This document shows, piece after piece, positions 8,076 through 16,634 of a stretch of DNA of 64,000 nucleotides; position 1 is the stretch's first letter; each line of letters begins with the position of its first letter. The DNA comes from Streptomyces sp. NBC_01267 (GTDB lineage: Bacteria; Actinomycetota; Actinomycetes; Streptomycetales; Streptomycetaceae): contig NZ_CP108455.1 of the NCBI RefSeq assembly GCF_036241575.1, positions 806,001 to 870,000 of the forward strand, given 5' to 3'. Position numbers and translations under genes: made by a program. The notes beneath the pieces were generated by a model, which was not told the origin of the DNA, ran no database searches, and saw only the letters and a list, made by a program, of their open reading frames with translations.

Positions 8076-8477
8076 ATGACGTCGCACCAGACCACCCAGA
8101 CGATGAAGCCCGCTACCGCGGCGAAGAAGCTGGGTGTGTACCTCGAAGCCACCCCCGCCGAGTTCCAGGAGGGTGTCGTTTCGCGCAGCGAACTGAACGC
8201 GCTGCAGACCGACCCGCCCGAGTGGCTGGTGGAGCTGCGCCGCAGCGGCCCGCACCCCCGGCCGGTGGTCGCGGCGAAGCTGGGCGTCTCCATCTCGGGT
8301 CTCGCCCGGGGCGGAGTCACGGACGCCCTCACCACCGAGCAGATCGAGACGCTGAAGTCGGACCGCCCCGAGTGGCTGGAGCGTGAGCGCGCCACTCAGG
8401 CCGAGGTCCGCAAGGAAGCCGTACGCGTCAAGGAGAAGAACGCGGAACGAGGCACTCAGTCCGGCCCGCGTTCCTGA
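8076..8477 (+). CDS. DUF5997 family protein
   Basis: The 133-aa protein starts at ATG 8076 (MTSHQTTQTMKPATAAKKLG). It has two similar modules: EFQEGVVSRSELNALQTDPPEWL at residues 30-52 and a matching ALTTEQIETLKSDRPEWL in the C-terminal half. Each precedes or follows an AAKLGVxIS-type helix that recalls a small HTH. This is the actinobacterial DUF5997 family, which has no established function. The internal duplication and the KLGV helix suggest a nucleic-acid-binding or partner-binding role. It is divergent from the HTH-less LysR-like gene, and the two may act together: one senses ligand and the other binds DNA. That is inference. Confidence 0.85.
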   Translation: MTSHQTTQTMKPATAAKKLGVYLEATPAEFQEGVVSRSELNALQTDPPEWLVELRRSGPHPRPVVAAKLGVSISGLARGGVTDALTTEQIETLKSDRPEWLERERATQAEVRKEAVRVKEKNAERGTQSGPRS

Positions 8478-8550
8478 TCCCACGGGCGTTCCTGATCCCG
8501 CCCGCGTTCCCTGGTCCCGCATCCCGCTCGCGTTCCCTGGTCCCGCCCCG
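8467..8550. repeat. Imperfect tandem repeats of GCGTTCC(C)TG(A/G)TCCCGC
   Basis: Directly after the DUF5997 stop, four diverged copies of an approximately 20-bp unit occur, the first two with CCTGATCCC and the last two with CCCTGGTCCC. They occupy the gap to the convergent amidohydrolase gene. I see no clear coding function. They might form weak 3' structures. Confidence 0.65.
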
Positions 8551-8619
8551 TTCCGGCTGCCGCCACGCTGCTCCGGAGTGCGGAGCCGGGCGTGACGGCC
8601 GCAGGAGCGGGCCGCTGCG

Positions 8620-9828
8620 TCAGCCGACGAGCTGCAGAGCATCGGCGACGACCCGGCCCGCGTGCAGGACCGTACGGTCGGCGCTGCGGTCCATGACCGC
8701 CGACGTCACCGTCTCGCCGTCGAGGAGCAGCAGGTCCGCACGGTCGCCCACGGCGAGACCGGGGCGGTCGGCGACGGATGCCAGCCGTGGCAGGTTCCCG
8801 TCGAGGATCGAGGCGCCACCGCGGCTGGCGACGGCCATGCAGTGCTCGATCAGTTCGTCGGCCCGGTAGCGGTTGGTGAAGGCGAGCTGCCAGGTGCGGT
8901 CCAGCATGTCCGCGTTGCCGTAGGGCGACCAGAAGTCTCGCTGGCCGTCCTCGCCCAGGCCGACCCGGACCCCCGCAGCCGTCAGGTCGGCCAGCGGCAG
9001 CGCGTGGTGCTGGGCAGGAGCGACCGTGGCCATCGCGATGTCCAGCTCGGCGAACTCCTCGATGAGCCGCCGCGTGGTCGCCTCGTCGACGCTCCCCAGC
9101 TCGTAGGCGTGGGACAGCGTCACCTGGCCGGCCATGTCCAGCGCGCGGACCCGTTCCAGGATGAGGTCGACGCTGAACACGCCCAGCGGGCCGGGCTCGT
9201 GGAGGTGGACGTCGATGGGTGCCTGGTGGCGCTCGGCGAGGTCGAAGAGGATGTCCAGGTGGCGTACCGGGTCCCGGTCCAGGGTGCACGGGTCGATGCC
9301 GCCGACGACGGCTGCTCCCGACGACAGGGCCTGGTCCATCAGCTCCGGCACGCCCTTCTCCTTGAGCAGCCCGGCCTGCGGGAAGGCCATGATCTCGACC
9401 TCGCACCGGTCGGCGTGCGCCTCCTTGGCCGCGAGGACGCCCTCGAAGCGCTCCAGCCCGCAGTCCGCGTCGATCTGCGCGTAGCTGCGGACCCGCGTCG
9501 TGCCGCGCTCGATCATGCGTCCCAGGGTGTGGGTGGCCCGCTCGGCCACGCCCCACTCGTCCTCCCGCCAGTGGGCACGGTCGTTCATCGTCATGCCCCA
9601 GACACCGGGGCCGCCCGTGTGGGGGCGGAACGGCAGGCCGATACGGGTCGAGTCGAGGTGGCAGTGAACGTCGGAGAAGGACGGCAGGGCGAGCCGGCCC
9701 CGGCCCGCCACGCTGTCGGCGGGCGACTGCCGGTCCGGGGCGTGGGCGGTGAGCGCGGCTATCACGCCGTCCCGGATCTCGATGTCGCAGGGCTCTCCGC
9801 CCCAGGGACGTACGTTCGTGATCAACAT
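8620..9828 (-). CDS. Cytosine-deaminase-like metal-dependent amidohydrolase
   Basis: The 402-aa protein starts at ATG 9828 with GGAG eight bases upstream. It has the amidohydrolase metal set: HCH in SDVHCHLDSTRIG (near residue 60), VHLHEPG, SHAYELG and a late GLGEDG aspartate region. The order and the 'HLDST' motif resemble cytosine/isoguanine deaminases and N-isopropylammelide-type hydrolases. It should hydrolyse a ring C-N bond in the cytoplasm using Zn or Fe. It follows the GntR/FCD regulator gene by 68 bp on the same strand, so it is probably the regulated catabolic gene. The exact substrate is not evident. Confidence 0.85.
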   Translation of the reverse strand: MLITNVRPWGGEPCDIEIRDGVIAALTAHAPDRQSPADSVAGRGRLALPSFSDVHCHLDSTRIGLPFRPHTGGPGVWGMTMNDRAHWREDEWGVAERATHTLGRMIERGTTRVRSYAQIDADCGLERFEGVLAAKEAHADRCEVEIMAFPQAGLLKEKGVPELMDQALSSGAAVVGGIDPCTLDRDPVRHLDILFDLAERHQAPIDVHLHEPGPLGVFSVDLILERVRALDMAGQVTLSHAYELGSVDEATTRRLIEEFAELDIAMATVAPAQHHALPLADLTAAGVRVGLGEDGQRDFWSPYGNADMLDRTWQLAFTNRYRADELIEHCMAVASRGGASILDGNLPRLASVADRPGLAVGDRADLLLLDGETVTSAVMDRSADRTVLHAGRVVADALQLVG

Positions 9829-9896
9829 GGGTTTTTCTCCAGATTTCGCATCGTTCGTATCCTGCGCGAGGGGACGCAGTCGCATCCCGACGGCGG

Positions 9897-10568
9897 TCAG
9901 TCGGCCGGGAGCACCTCTGCGAGGGTCTCCAGGGAAGGTTCGCGCCCTCTCTCGATGTGTACGTAGGAGAGGGCGGAGGCCAGGTCGGGCTTGCCCGCGT
10001 GGATGGCGGCGCAGATCTCCTGGTGCTCGGCGCACTGGACGCGCGGATCCCGCCCTCCGGTGAGGGTGAACAGCCACTGCACCAGGCCGAGCGACGGCTG
10101 AAGGGCCGTCTGCAGCAGACGGTTCCCGGTCATCGCGACGATCTCCGCGTGCAGTGCGGTGTTGGCCTCGGGGATCTCGCGCAGGTCGCCCCGCCCGGTG
10201 GCGGCCTCGGCGATGGCCATGAGCTCACGCAGCCGTCCGCCCCGCTGTCCGGCGGCGCACTGTTCCGCGGCCTTGCGGGCCGCGAAGACCTCCAGGCTGA
10301 GGCGCAGGTCGAACAGTTCGGCCACGTCGCGGAGGGACAGCCGCCGCACGGACGCACCGCGCCGCGGCGAGAGCTCGACCAGCCCCTCCGAGGTGAGGCG
10401 GGTCAAGGCCTCACGGACCGGGATGCGGGAGTACCCCAACCCCTCCGACAACTCACGCTCGCGCAGGCGTTCACCGGGCGCGTACTCGCCCGAGAGGATG
10501 CGCGCGCGGATCGTGCGCTCGGCGTGCTCCACATGGGATGCGCCGGTCCCGGGCGAATCGTTCGTCAT
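9897..10568 (-). CDS. GntR family (FCD subfamily) transcriptional regulator
   Basis: Start ATG 10568 gives 223 aa, with GAGGAG six bases upstream. Residues 15-80 form the GntR winged helix (IRARILSGEYAPGERLRERE, then YSRIPVREALTRLTSEGLVEL). Residues 90-215 are an all-helical FCD ligand domain with DLRLSLEVFAARKAAEQ and metal-type residues in LHAEIVAM. FCD regulators usually repress catabolic genes and release on a small acid. It lies immediately upstream of the amidohydrolase gene and is likely autoregulated through palindromes at 10650 and 10744. Confidence 0.92.
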   Translation of the reverse strand: MTNDSPGTGASHVEHAERTIRARILSGEYAPGERLRERELSEGLGYSRIPVREALTRLTSEGLVELSPRRGASVRRLSLRDVAELFDLRLSLEVFAARKAAEQCAAGQRGGRLRELMAIAEAATGRGDLREIPEANTALHAEIVAMTGNRLLQTALQPSLGLVQWLFTLTGGRDPRVQCAEHQEICAAIHAGKPDLASALSYVHIERGREPSLETLAEVLPAD

Positions 10569-10649
10569 GGCGTCTCCTCGGAGGGCGCGACCGGCAGCGA
10601 GGGCATGACCGGCGCGGCAGGGGTGCGGAGTGCGAGACGACACTAACAT

Positions 10650-10661
10650 TTGGCATACCAA
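10650..10661. promoter_or_regulatory. Candidate GntR/FCD operator TTGGCATACCAA
   Basis: This is an inverted repeat with TTGG and CCAA arms around CATA, centred 88 bp upstream of the GntR start. It fits the FCD-type pattern of T-G-G-T/C-x-x-A-C-C-A. A second, similar site (GGTATACC core) lies 94 bp further upstream. The match to a family pattern is by eye. Confidence 0.55.
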
Positions 10662-10743
10662 GCATGATCACAGTCATCGCACGTGACCGATATATCCGTG
10701 TACATCCATGAGTTGAGAGCGCATCTGAAGACCCGAACCGCTT

Positions 10744-10755
10744 CGGGTATACCAA
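10744..10755. promoter_or_regulatory. Second candidate GntR/FCD operator CGGGTATACCAA
   Basis: The perfect core palindrome GGTATACC (10746-10753) has a TTGG/CCAA-like right arm shared with the 10650 site. It lies between the GntR gene and the membrane-protein gene that ends at 10797. A paired-site arrangement would suit a dimer-of-dimers repressor. Confidence 0.5.
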
Positions 10756-10796
10756 CTGGTACCGCGCCTGCACCGCGAAGTGTCCTGCTCCGCCGC

Positions 10797-11972
10797 TCAG
10801 GGACCGGTCCCCCGGTGCGCACCACGCCGCCGGGAACGTCTGGTGGGCCAGAGCAGGACGTACGCCGTCGACAGCACGACGAAGGCCAGCCGCACCAGAC
10901 CCCGCGCGGAGTCGGAGGGGATGAGCAGCGTGCCGCCGTACAGAAGGGCCAGGGCTATCCAGCTCCACCAGGGCACCAGGCGCCGCTGGCCGACCGCGTC
11001 CCAGAGCACGGTGCCGAGCAGGATCGAGGCGGAGTAGTACGTGTACACGCTGGGGTCGAGCAGGATGCGGGCGTTGGCGCCGAGCAGTACCACCGCCGGC
11101 CAACGTCCGCGCCACACGGCGAGCGTGCCCAGCCCCAGACCGATCGCGAGCTGCGCCGGGCGGTCCCACCAGGGCGTGGCCGGGTCGGACACGCCCAGCC
11201 AGCGCAGCGAGGAGGCCGACTGGTTGGGAATGGTGAACTTCGCTGCCGCGAGGGACCCCAGATCGCCCAGGTAGAAGGGCAGCCAGGCGATCGCGACGAG
11301 CCCGGCCAGCCAGAGCAGGGCGCGTTTCCAGACGGGGCGCGGCAGTGCCAGGAGCAGCGGGAGGAAGCCGATCGCCCAGGGCTTGGAGTCGACCGCCAGG
11401 GCAAGGAAGATGCCGACGGCAGCGGGTTTGTTCCTGGCCAGTGCGTGGACCGCGAGGGTGGTGAAGAGGAGCGCGAGGACGTCGTCGAGATGTCCGAACC
11501 GGACGGAGACCTCGATCCACATGGGGATGAAGGCCAGACCGGCCACGAGGATGCGTTGCTGCAACCGGCGGTGGTTGGTTCCGGTACCACGGTGGTCCCA
11601 GGCCGCGGTCCTGCCGACCAGGACGAGCATCACCAGGCCGAGGCCGGACATCGTCGCCTCGGCCAGCAACTCCCCCACGTGGTCGGGGAAGGGCGCGAAG
11701 AGTCCGGCCGCCAGCAGGCTGACGGGTCCGATCTGCAGCTCCGGGTGGTGCGCGTAGAGCGAGAGGCCGCCGCCCGGTCCCGCGTCGAAGAGCAACTGCT
11801 CGCCCTGGCGCAGGTAGTGCCACGAGACACCGCCGGACGGCTCCACGAGGAAGAACCAGAGGACGGTCCAGCCGATCAGCAGGGCGTGGTGCCGGCGGAT
11901 CGGGAGCCGCGCCACCCGACCGGTGTCCGAGCCGTAATCGGTGGCGCTCCGTACCGCGCTCGCTTCACGCAC
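10797..11972 (-). CDS. Polytopic membrane protein, GT-C glycosyltransferase-like
   Basis: The 391-aa protein (GTG 11972) has about nine or ten hydrophobic segments, starting HHALLIGWTVLWFFLV and ending FVVLSTAYVLLWPT. An extracytoplasmic-loop acidic motif FGHLDDVLAL, followed by VDSKPWAIGFLPLLL, resembles polyprenyl-sugar-dependent glycosyltransferases of the GT-C fold (GT87/DUF2029 type). A lipid-linked sugar transferase is therefore possible, but I cannot name a substrate. The C-terminus is Arg-rich. It stands alone between the caspase gene and the GntR gene, on the same strand as both. Confidence 0.65.
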   Translation of the reverse strand: MREASAVRSATDYGSDTGRVARLPIRRHHALLIGWTVLWFFLVEPSGGVSWHYLRQGEQLLFDAGPGGGLSLYAHHPELQIGPVSLLAAGLFAPFPDHVGELLAEATMSGLGLVMLVLVGRTAAWDHRGTGTNHRRLQQRILVAGLAFIPMWIEVSVRFGHLDDVLALLFTTLAVHALARNKPAAVGIFLALAVDSKPWAIGFLPLLLALPRPVWKRALLWLAGLVAIAWLPFYLGDLGSLAAAKFTIPNQSASSLRWLGVSDPATPWWDRPAQLAIGLGLGTLAVWRGRWPAVVLLGANARILLDPSVYTYYSASILLGTVLWDAVGQRRLVPWWSWIALALLYGGTLLIPSDSARGLVRLAFVVLSTAYVLLWPTRRSRRRGAHRGTGP

Positions 11973-12076
11973 CGACTCGTCTTCCCCTCACCGACCGCTC
12001 CTGATCCCCTGGTGGACGACGAGTAAGAGCGGCAACGGCGCTCCGGGGTTCCGTAGATGGGGTTCCGTCTGGCCCG

Positions 12077-15000
12077 TCACCGGGTGAGCAGCGGACCGAG
12101 CCCCAGCAGCCGGAAGGCGAGCCAGTGTTCGTCGATCAGGACGTACACCGTGTCGGGCCCGACGGTGGTGAGCCCGGTGGCCGGGCCGGGCAGCGGGACG
12201 GTCACCGGGTCGCGATCGGGCCTGTCCGGGTTCCAGACCCGCAGGTGGTTGTCGGCGCAGACCGCCACGAGCAGGTCCTGGTCGTGGCGCTCCAGACGCG
12301 CCCAGCGCAGGACGGCGTCTCCCGTGTGGCGCAGCGTCAGGCGTTTCATTTCAGCGGGTGTTTCGCTCAGGTCCCAGAGTTCCAGGACGTGCTGGGGAAC
12401 GTACGGGAAGACCGGTGGGGCCCCCGGTTCGGGGGACGGCCCGTGAGTGGCGACGGCGAGAGCCCACTCCCCCGACGGCATGCGCAGGGCCACCGGTCGC
12501 ATGCGCGTGACCACGGGTGCCCAGGTGGCGCCCACCGGCCAGACTTCGGTGCCGTCCTCGGCTGCCCCGTGCACCTCGACATTCCCCTGGAAGTCGACCG
12601 CCGCCACCAGCCACTGGCCCTGCCCGTTCCCGAACGGCACCTCCGCCAGGTACTGTCCGGGCGCGAAGGCACCCTCGATCCGCACATGACCGGTGGGCCG
12701 ATGCCACGCGAAGGCCAGCGGTGCCGACTTCTCGTAGCGCACGTACAGGACAGCGATCCGGCCCGGTTCGGTGAACGCGGTGAGCGACGTCACCGGTCCG
12801 GTGGTGCCCCGGTCCTCGTCCGCCGGTGCGAGCACCGTGACCTCCTCCTGCGTCGCGGCGTCGAGCAGCCGGACGACGGAGGAGTCCTCCTCCACCAGCG
12901 CCACGACCGACCTGCCGTCCGGGAGGAGCAGGGTGGCCAGATGCCGCACCGTGCGGTGCCCCGGCCACAGCGGCGCGTGCCTCCGGCCCTGGGCGTCCGT
13001 GAGCCACGCACCGCCCTCGACACCCACGACGGCGAGCGCCCAGGGCAGTTCCTCCGGAGGATGCGGGAGAGCGGAGATCAGCCGGGCGCGGTGCCGGTCG
13101 TAGTCGGGCTGGTCCGGTGAGCCGCCGCTGTTCGCGTCCCAGAGACGTACGGCGCCGTCCCAGCCCGCCGATGCGAACAGCGGGGTGCCGTTCCCCGAGG
13201 TGAGCGGGGTGAGCGCGTACGCCCCGGCGCCCGGTTGTGGCTCCGAGCGGCCCGGCGACGCGGGCTCCCGTAGGGAGAGGACGACCTGGTTGCCCGTACC
13301 CGCTCGGGTGCCTTCCGGATCCGTCGGCGCGGACACGCGGCTGTTGAGCAGACGCACCACGGTACCGGCGGCCGGATCGACGACGGCGATGCGTGACCCC
13401 TGACCGGCCACCGCGACCAGGGTGCGGTCGCCGGGAGTGAACGGTGCGAGTGCTCTGACGCTCCTGATCCGTCCGGGGACGACGCGGTACGTACTCAGCC
13501 GCTCGGGGTCCCAGATCCGTACGGTCCCGTCGTCGCCGCCCGAGACGGCCAGGCACCGGCCGGTCCCTGACATCCGCGCCACGGCGAGCGCGTGCACCGG
13601 GCCGGTGTGGCCGTACATCACTCCCGCGGGCGTCGCCGGGCCGCCGGACGGAGGCAGGTCCCACCGGCGCAGGAGACAGTCCGCCCCGGCCGACAGCAGG
13701 AAGCGGCGTCCGTCGGGCAGCCGGCCCGCGGCCAGCGCCGCCACCGGGGCCAGGTGGCCGCGCAGGACGGTGTGGCTCCAGTCGTCGGGGCTCCACACCC
13801 GCAGTACACGGTCCTTTCCCGCGGAGACCAGCAGGGGTGTCGGTCCGTCGACGGCCGTCAGGGACAGGACGACATCGCTGTGGGCCCGGAGCACCGTGAC
13901 CGGCGAGCCGTCGGCGAGGTCCCACACATGGATGTCCCGGCCCGCCCCGGCCGCCAGCAGTTGCCGCCCCCTCGCGTCGACGAGCCGGGTGAGCGCGGTC
14001 ACCGTGGCGTCCGCGCCGGTGAGGACCATCCGGGTCTCGCCCGGATCCGGGTCCCACAACCGCACCGTGGCGTCGCCGCCCGCCGAGGCGAGCAGTTCCC
14101 TGCCGTCGGCGTCCAGGACCGTGTGCAGCGCGGTGACCGGACCGGAGTGGCCGCGGAGCGCGACGCTGAAATCGTCGGGAACCGTGGACGCGGCGCTGAG
14201 CCGTGCGGGCAGGTCCGAGTGCCGGTGCAGCCAGTCCAGTACGGACGGTTCCTCGGCCAGTGCCGTCATCTGCAGGGTCCGCATCCGCTCGGTGGGCGAC
14301 AGTTGCCGCAACGCCGGCGCGGCCCGTAGGTACAGCCGGGCGAGCGGCAGCGTGAACCGGCCCGGTAGCGCCCGTACCGCCGCCTCGGTCCGCGCCGGAT
14401 CGGAACAGGTCAGGAAGCCGGGGTCGAGCATCATCTCGGGCAGCAGGCCCGCGGCCAGGGCGTGCCCTGCGGCGTGCCGGTGCAGATACGGGTGGGCTGC
14501 CTCCCAGGCGGCCGTGGAGCCGCCGGGCACCATGGCGCGCAGGGCGCGGGCGATGCGCTGCTGCGCGTCGGGCGGCGACTGGGCGCGGAAGTGGTCGATG
14601 AGGGCCTGATGGTAGAGACGGTAGACGGTGTGGCCCGACTCCCCCGACTCGACGAGATGGAATCCCGCGTACCGCAGCACCCAGGAGATGTCCTCGTCCC
14701 GGTAGACACGCCCGTCGTCCGCCAGCGCGGTCGCGAGGACGGGCCATACGTCGCGGCGGGGGATCCCCGCGCCCTCGGCCCAGGCCAGCGGGCGGAGCAG
14801 TCCGCGCAGCCGTCCGGGGTCGGCCGAGCGGCCGAACTCCTGGTCGAGGACGGCGGACAGACCGCCCGACAGCAGCTCCCGCAGGCGCCCTTCCGGGCTG
14901 CTGCCCGCTCGCAGTTCCCCGAGCACTGCACGGGCGGCGACCCTCGCGTAGAGGAAGATCCCGTCACTGGCCGCGGCGATCCGGTCCGCCCACGTCCACG

Positions 15001-16498
15001 CGAGCGACTCACGGTCTCGCAGCGGTGATCCTTCGGCCCCCGTCAACCGGCGCAGGGCGTAGGTCCTGAGGTCGGCGCCCGAGTCGGGCTCGTCGTCGAG
15101 GACGGCGAGTTGGTCGGGCGCGAGGGCCCGCAGCAACGGACCGCCCCGTGCGGTGGGCGTCGTCGCCTCGCCGCCCGCCCGGTGGGGGCGGGTGCCCACC
15201 AGCACCCGCACGCCCGGCAGTTCGGCGAGGGGCCGGAGCAGGTCGGCCGCGATGGGAACGGCTTCGGCGGGCTGGGCCTCGTCGAGGCCGTCGAGGACGA
15301 CGGCCACCGGGCGGCCCAGTTCGCCCACCTGCTGGACGATCCGGGAGGCGCGGAGCCAGCCGTCGGTGGGTACGGGAAGGTGCAGGACGTCGGCCACGGC
15401 GCGCAGGCAGTCGTCGAGGGTCTTGTTGCGGCAGGACAACGCCAGATCGATCGAACCGAGCGGTGGCAGGGACGAGTTGGGGGTGTCGTCGAGTGCCCCT
15501 TCCTCCTCGGCGACCGTCCGCAGCCACGGCACCGACAGCGTCGCGATCCGGCCGAGCAGCGCGGACTTGCCCGTCCCCGGCGAGCCCGTCACGGCGAACA
15601 GGCCGCGCTCCGCCGTGGTCAGCCAGTCGATGACCCGTCGCATCAGGCGGTCACGTCCGCAGAAGTACCAGCCGGTCTCGCCGACCTCGATGCCCCGCGC
15701 GGAGAGCACCAGATGCTGGTCCACCGAATTGGCCCGGAGCCTGCGCAGCTGTTTGGTCTCCACGTCCTCGTCGGGGATGGCCGCGGCGGGGTGCAGGGGA
15801 TTGCGCAGTACCGGGACCGGCGCGCCGCGCGCGAGATAGGCGGTCCGGCCATCCCGGTCCGCGAGCACCTGCCCGATCACATGGGCCAGTTCGTCGGAAC
15901 GGATCTCCTCGTCGTGCTCGGTCCAGCGCCGGTCGTCGGGGCCACGCCGTACGACGTTCTCGAAGGCTTCCGCGAACACACCGTCCTCGGCGCTCTCGTA
16001 ACCGCACGACGAGGCGATCACCGCGAACCGCCGGTCGGGCCCGGCGCTGCTGGTGTGGTCGATGACCTTGCTGATCTCGGCGGCCATCCGGGAGGCGGCG
16101 ACCCCTCCGGCGCAGCAGTCGAGGAGGACCAGGACCTCGCTGAAGCTCTGGTGGACGAGGAAGCGTGCCAGCGCTGTCGTGGGGACCGCGTTGAAGCCGT
16201 CGAGTCCGGATACCGGGGAGTCCGCCGTCACCAGGAAGTGTTCGCCCGCGTCGACACAGGCGTGGCCGGTCCAGTACAGGACGAGCCGGGAGCCGCTGCT
16301 TCGCCAGGCCTTGAGCCTTGCGGTGATCTCGTGCCAGCCGTGTTTCCGGGCCAGTTCCGGCAGGTCGTGGTCGTATCCGAGCGACAGAAGCAGTTCGCGG
16401 ACCCGCTGCACGCTCCCCGGAACGTGGCGCAGCGCGGGCCAGCCCCCGTCCTGGTAGTCGCCGACGCCGACCGTGACGAAGCGGGCGTCCTCCGTCAT
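12077..16498 (-). CDS. Caspase-like protease / STAND NTPase / WD40 protein
   Basis: ATG 16498 has GAGGG five bases upstream and gives 1473 aa. Residues 5-185 are a caspase (C14) domain with the catalytic dyad His79 (YWTGHAC) and Cys129 (LLDCCAGG). Residues 275-480 form a STAND/NACHT-type NTPase, with P-loop GSPGTGKS at 305-312 and Walker B VAVVLDGLDEAQ at 398-409. A helical linker leads to WD40 repeats from about residue 780 (GHSGPVTALH, DATVRLWDP, GHTGPVHALAV, DGTVRIWDP) to the end. This is the sensor-switch-effector plan of bacterial NLR-like immune or cell-death proteins. WD40 would sense a trigger, the NTPase would oligomerise, and the caspase would cleave a target. It is divergent from an LCAT-like lipase gene with 136 bp between. 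A -35 TTGACG lies at 16587-16592. Confidence 0.92.
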   Translation of the reverse strand: MTEDARFVTVGVGDYQDGGWPALRHVPGSVQRVRELLLSLGYDHDLPELARKHGWHEITARLKAWRSSGSRLVLYWTGHACVDAGEHFLVTADSPVSGLDGFNAVPTTALARFLVHQSFSEVLVLLDCCAGGVAASRMAAEISKVIDHTSSAGPDRRFAVIASSCGYESAEDGVFAEAFENVVRRGPDDRRWTEHDEEIRSDELAHVIGQVLADRDGRTAYLARGAPVPVLRNPLHPAAAIPDEDVETKQLRRLRANSVDQHLVLSARGIEVGETGWYFCGRDRLMRRVIDWLTTAERGLFAVTGSPGTGKSALLGRIATLSVPWLRTVAEEEGALDDTPNSSLPPLGSIDLALSCRNKTLDDCLRAVADVLHLPVPTDGWLRASRIVQQVGELGRPVAVVLDGLDEAQPAEAVPIAADLLRPLAELPGVRVLVGTRPHRAGGEATTPTARGGPLLRALAPDQLAVLDDEPDSGADLRTYALRRLTGAEGSPLRDRESLAWTWADRIAAASDGIFLYARVAARAVLGELRAGSSPEGRLRELLSGGLSAVLDQEFGRSADPGRLRGLLRPLAWAEGAGIPRRDVWPVLATALADDGRVYRDEDISWVLRYAGFHLVESGESGHTVYRLYHQALIDHFRAQSPPDAQQRIARALRAMVPGGSTAAWEAAHPYLHRHAAGHALAAGLLPEMMLDPGFLTCSDPARTEAAVRALPGRFTLPLARLYLRAAPALRQLSPTERMRTLQMTALAEEPSVLDWLHRHSDLPARLSAASTVPDDFSVALRGHSGPVTALHTVLDADGRELLASAGGDATVRLWDPDPGETRMVLTGADATVTALTRLVDARGRQLLAAGAGRDIHVWDLADGSPVTVLRAHSDVVLSLTAVDGPTPLLVSAGKDRVLRVWSPDDWSHTVLRGHLAPVAALAAGRLPDGRRFLLSAGADCLLRRWDLPPSGGPATPAGVMYGHTGPVHALAVARMSGTGRCLAVSGGDDGTVRIWDPERLSTYRVVPGRIRSVRALAPFTPGDRTLVAVAGQGSRIAVVDPAAGTVVRLLNSRVSAPTDPEGTRAGTGNQVVLSLREPASPGRSEPQPGAGAYALTPLTSGNGTPLFASAGWDGAVRLWDANSGGSPDQPDYDRHRARLISALPHPPEELPWALAVVGVEGGAWLTDAQGRRHAPLWPGHRTVRHLATLLLPDGRSVVALVEEDSSVVRLLDAATQEEVTVLAPADEDRGTTGPVTSLTAFTEPGRIAVLYVRYEKSAPLAFAWHRPTGHVRIEGAFAPGQYLAEVPFGNGQGQWLVAAVDFQGNVEVHGAAEDGTEVWPVGATWAPVVTRMRPVALRMPSGEWALAVATHGPSPEPGAPPVFPYVPQHVLELWDLSETPAEMKRLTLRHTGDAVLRWARLERHDQDLLVAVCADNHLRVWNPDRPDRDPVTVPLPGPATGLTTVGPDTVYVLIDEHWLAFRLLGLGPLLTR

Positions 16499-16634
16499 TC
16501 CAGCCCTCGCACCGTCGTACCCCCGTGGTCGTCCCCGCTGCGGTCTCCGGCAGGTCCGCAACAACGGTCCTGGCATCATGCATCACCGTCAACCAGGCGC
16601 ATCGTACGGTGAATCGACCTGACAGGGGGAGCCG

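Noticed and set aside
7979..8395. Minus-strand ORF through the 12-bp repeat array with Cys-Asp-His repeats
   Set aside because: The repetitive product is a by-product of the tandem repeats and it is antisense to the DUF5997 gene.
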